Assembly (NCBI GenBank): GCA_015067385.1
Contig: SVMP01000001.1
Coordinates: 1 to 58,912, forward strand
Length of the DNA stretch: 58,912 nt
Source: Oscillospiraceae bacterium
GTDB taxonomy: Bacteria; Bacillota; Clostridia; Oscillospirales; UBA644
Reading direction: 5' to 3'
The notes under the pieces were generated by a model. It was not told where the DNA came from. It worked only from the letters and a program-made list of their open reading frames with translations, and searched no databases. Positions within the stretch are counted from its first letter, which is position 1; every line of letters starts with the position of its first letter. This document shows positions 58,570 to 58,912 of the stretch, piece by piece. A program made the translations under genes and the position numbers.

Positions 58570-58678
58570 AGCATCATCTCCTTTATTGTAAAATAATTAT
58601 ACCATATTTATAGAATTTTTTCAATAGAGTGTATCTCTTGTTTCTCAACCGTTGCTTGAGTTCCGTAGGTTTTCCTTC

Positions 58679-58707
58679 TTGACACGTCAATCTCTTTGTG
58701 CTATAAT
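58679..58707 (+). promoter_or_regulatory. Sigma-A promoter of the GH130 gene
   Basis: TTGACA (58679-58684), 17-base spacer, TATAAT (58702-58707), 40 bases before the start codon. Confidence 0.8.
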
Positions 58708-58747
58708 TCGGATATTATTACAGATAAATACTTAAGGAGATCTAACT

Positions 58748-58912
58748 ATGGCAAGAGAAGTAAAAAAACTCGATGAATCCATGTTTAAGACTGCTGATTG
58801 CATCACCCGTCACCCCGAACCTGTTTTAACATATAAAGACGTTCCCTATAAAGCCGCTCTCACTTTCAACGCAGGTGTTCTGAAAAGAGAAAACGGCAAA
58901 TATATCATGATC
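58748..58912 (+). CDS. GH130-type glycoside phosphorylase, N-terminal part
   Basis: The first 55 residues run off the window end. The opening RHPEPVLTYKDVPYKAALTF followed by NAGV is the N-terminal pattern of GH130 enzymes, which phosphorolyse beta-mannosides (for example mannosyl-glucose or mannobiose phosphorylases). The ribosome site aaggag precedes the ATG at 58748 and a consensus promoter lies at 58679-58707. No signal peptide is seen. It adds mannan or mannosyl glycan use to the glycosidases upstream; the exact specificity needs the missing part. Confidence 0.78.
   Translation, partial: MAREVKKLDESMFKTADCITRHPEPVLTYKDVPYKAALTFNAGVLKRENGKYIMI

Overview
The window looks like chromosome of an anaerobic, endospore-forming Clostridia (Bacillota), probably an uncultured gut-type lineage near Oscillospirales or Christensenellales; that rank is an inference. 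Supporting signs are sigma-A promoters with 17-bp spacers in front of many transcription units, Clostridia-style neighbourhoods (zapA next to a U32 peptidase, ypeB, ferredoxin, CoaX with an ECF S component), an oxygen-scavenging flavodiiron protein, and no respiratory genes. It is mostly ordinary chromosome, with a few compositionally distinct accessory patches.

Layout. 1-4.2 kb: undecaprenyl-diphosphatase (cut by the window edge), zapA, U32 peptidase, metallophosphoesterase, dUTPase. 4.2-7.2 kb (minus): AEC transporter, tsaE, tsaB, rpiB and a small membrane protein. 7.4-9.1 kb: VanY-like carboxypeptidase and a GNAT. 9.1-13.5 kb: a three-gene operon of a CBM9-like protein, a large cytosolic transglutaminase-like protein and a cytidylate-kinase-like protein. 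13.5-18.6 kb: ZIP transporter, then an iron/oxygen-defence island (Bfd-like, rubredoxin, ferritin, flavodiiron-flavin reductase-rubredoxin fusion, ferredoxin) and a Crp/Fnr regulator. 18.6-22.7 kb: APH-like kinase, small membrane protein, predicted glycosidase and SGNH hydrolase. 22.8-23.0 kb: a predicted independent structured RNA. 23.1-24.9 kb: an AT-richer four-gene operon of two unknown proteins and two regulators. 25.0-30.1 kb: ECF S component, CoaX, M20 peptidase, DUF4886 protein, MerR regulator and DUF1294 protein. 30.4-31.5 kb: a divergent XRE/lipoprotein cassette. 31.6-32.0 kb: a hairpin-rich repeat beside tRNA-Ser(UGA). 32.2-38.1 kb: YpeB, rubrerythrin, two tandem MutS-like ATPases and a membrane protein. 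38.3-47.9 kb: heterodimeric ABC transporter, GH116, GH95 and a sugar isomerase-like protein. 48.0-52.6 kb: trigger-factor-like lipoprotein, GH110-like protein and a secreted Ig-like surface protein. 52.7-58.9 kb: PepV-type dipeptidase, rhamnulokinase, pyrC, pyrF, an XRE/beta-helix regulator and the start of a GH130 phosphorylase.

How the genes work together. Several glycan enzymes (GH116, GH95, GH110-like, GH130 and the 721-aa putative glycosidase) have no visible signal peptide, so the cell probably imports oligosaccharides and cleaves them inside. Fucose, rhamnose, alpha-galactose and mannose linkages are suggested, which would fit host mucin or plant polysaccharide. The Bfd/rubredoxin/ferritin/flavodiiron set with rubrerythrin forms a standard anaerobe oxygen and peroxide defence. 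YpeB points to sporulation.

The best leads for something undescribed are the minus-strand RNA at 22.8-22.95 kb with mutually exclusive pairings, the four-gene operon at 23.1-24.9 kb, the paired MutS-like ATPases with a membrane partner, the CBM9/transglutaminase/kinase operon, and the 270-bp repeat unit that duplicates part of the tRNA-Ser downstream hairpin.
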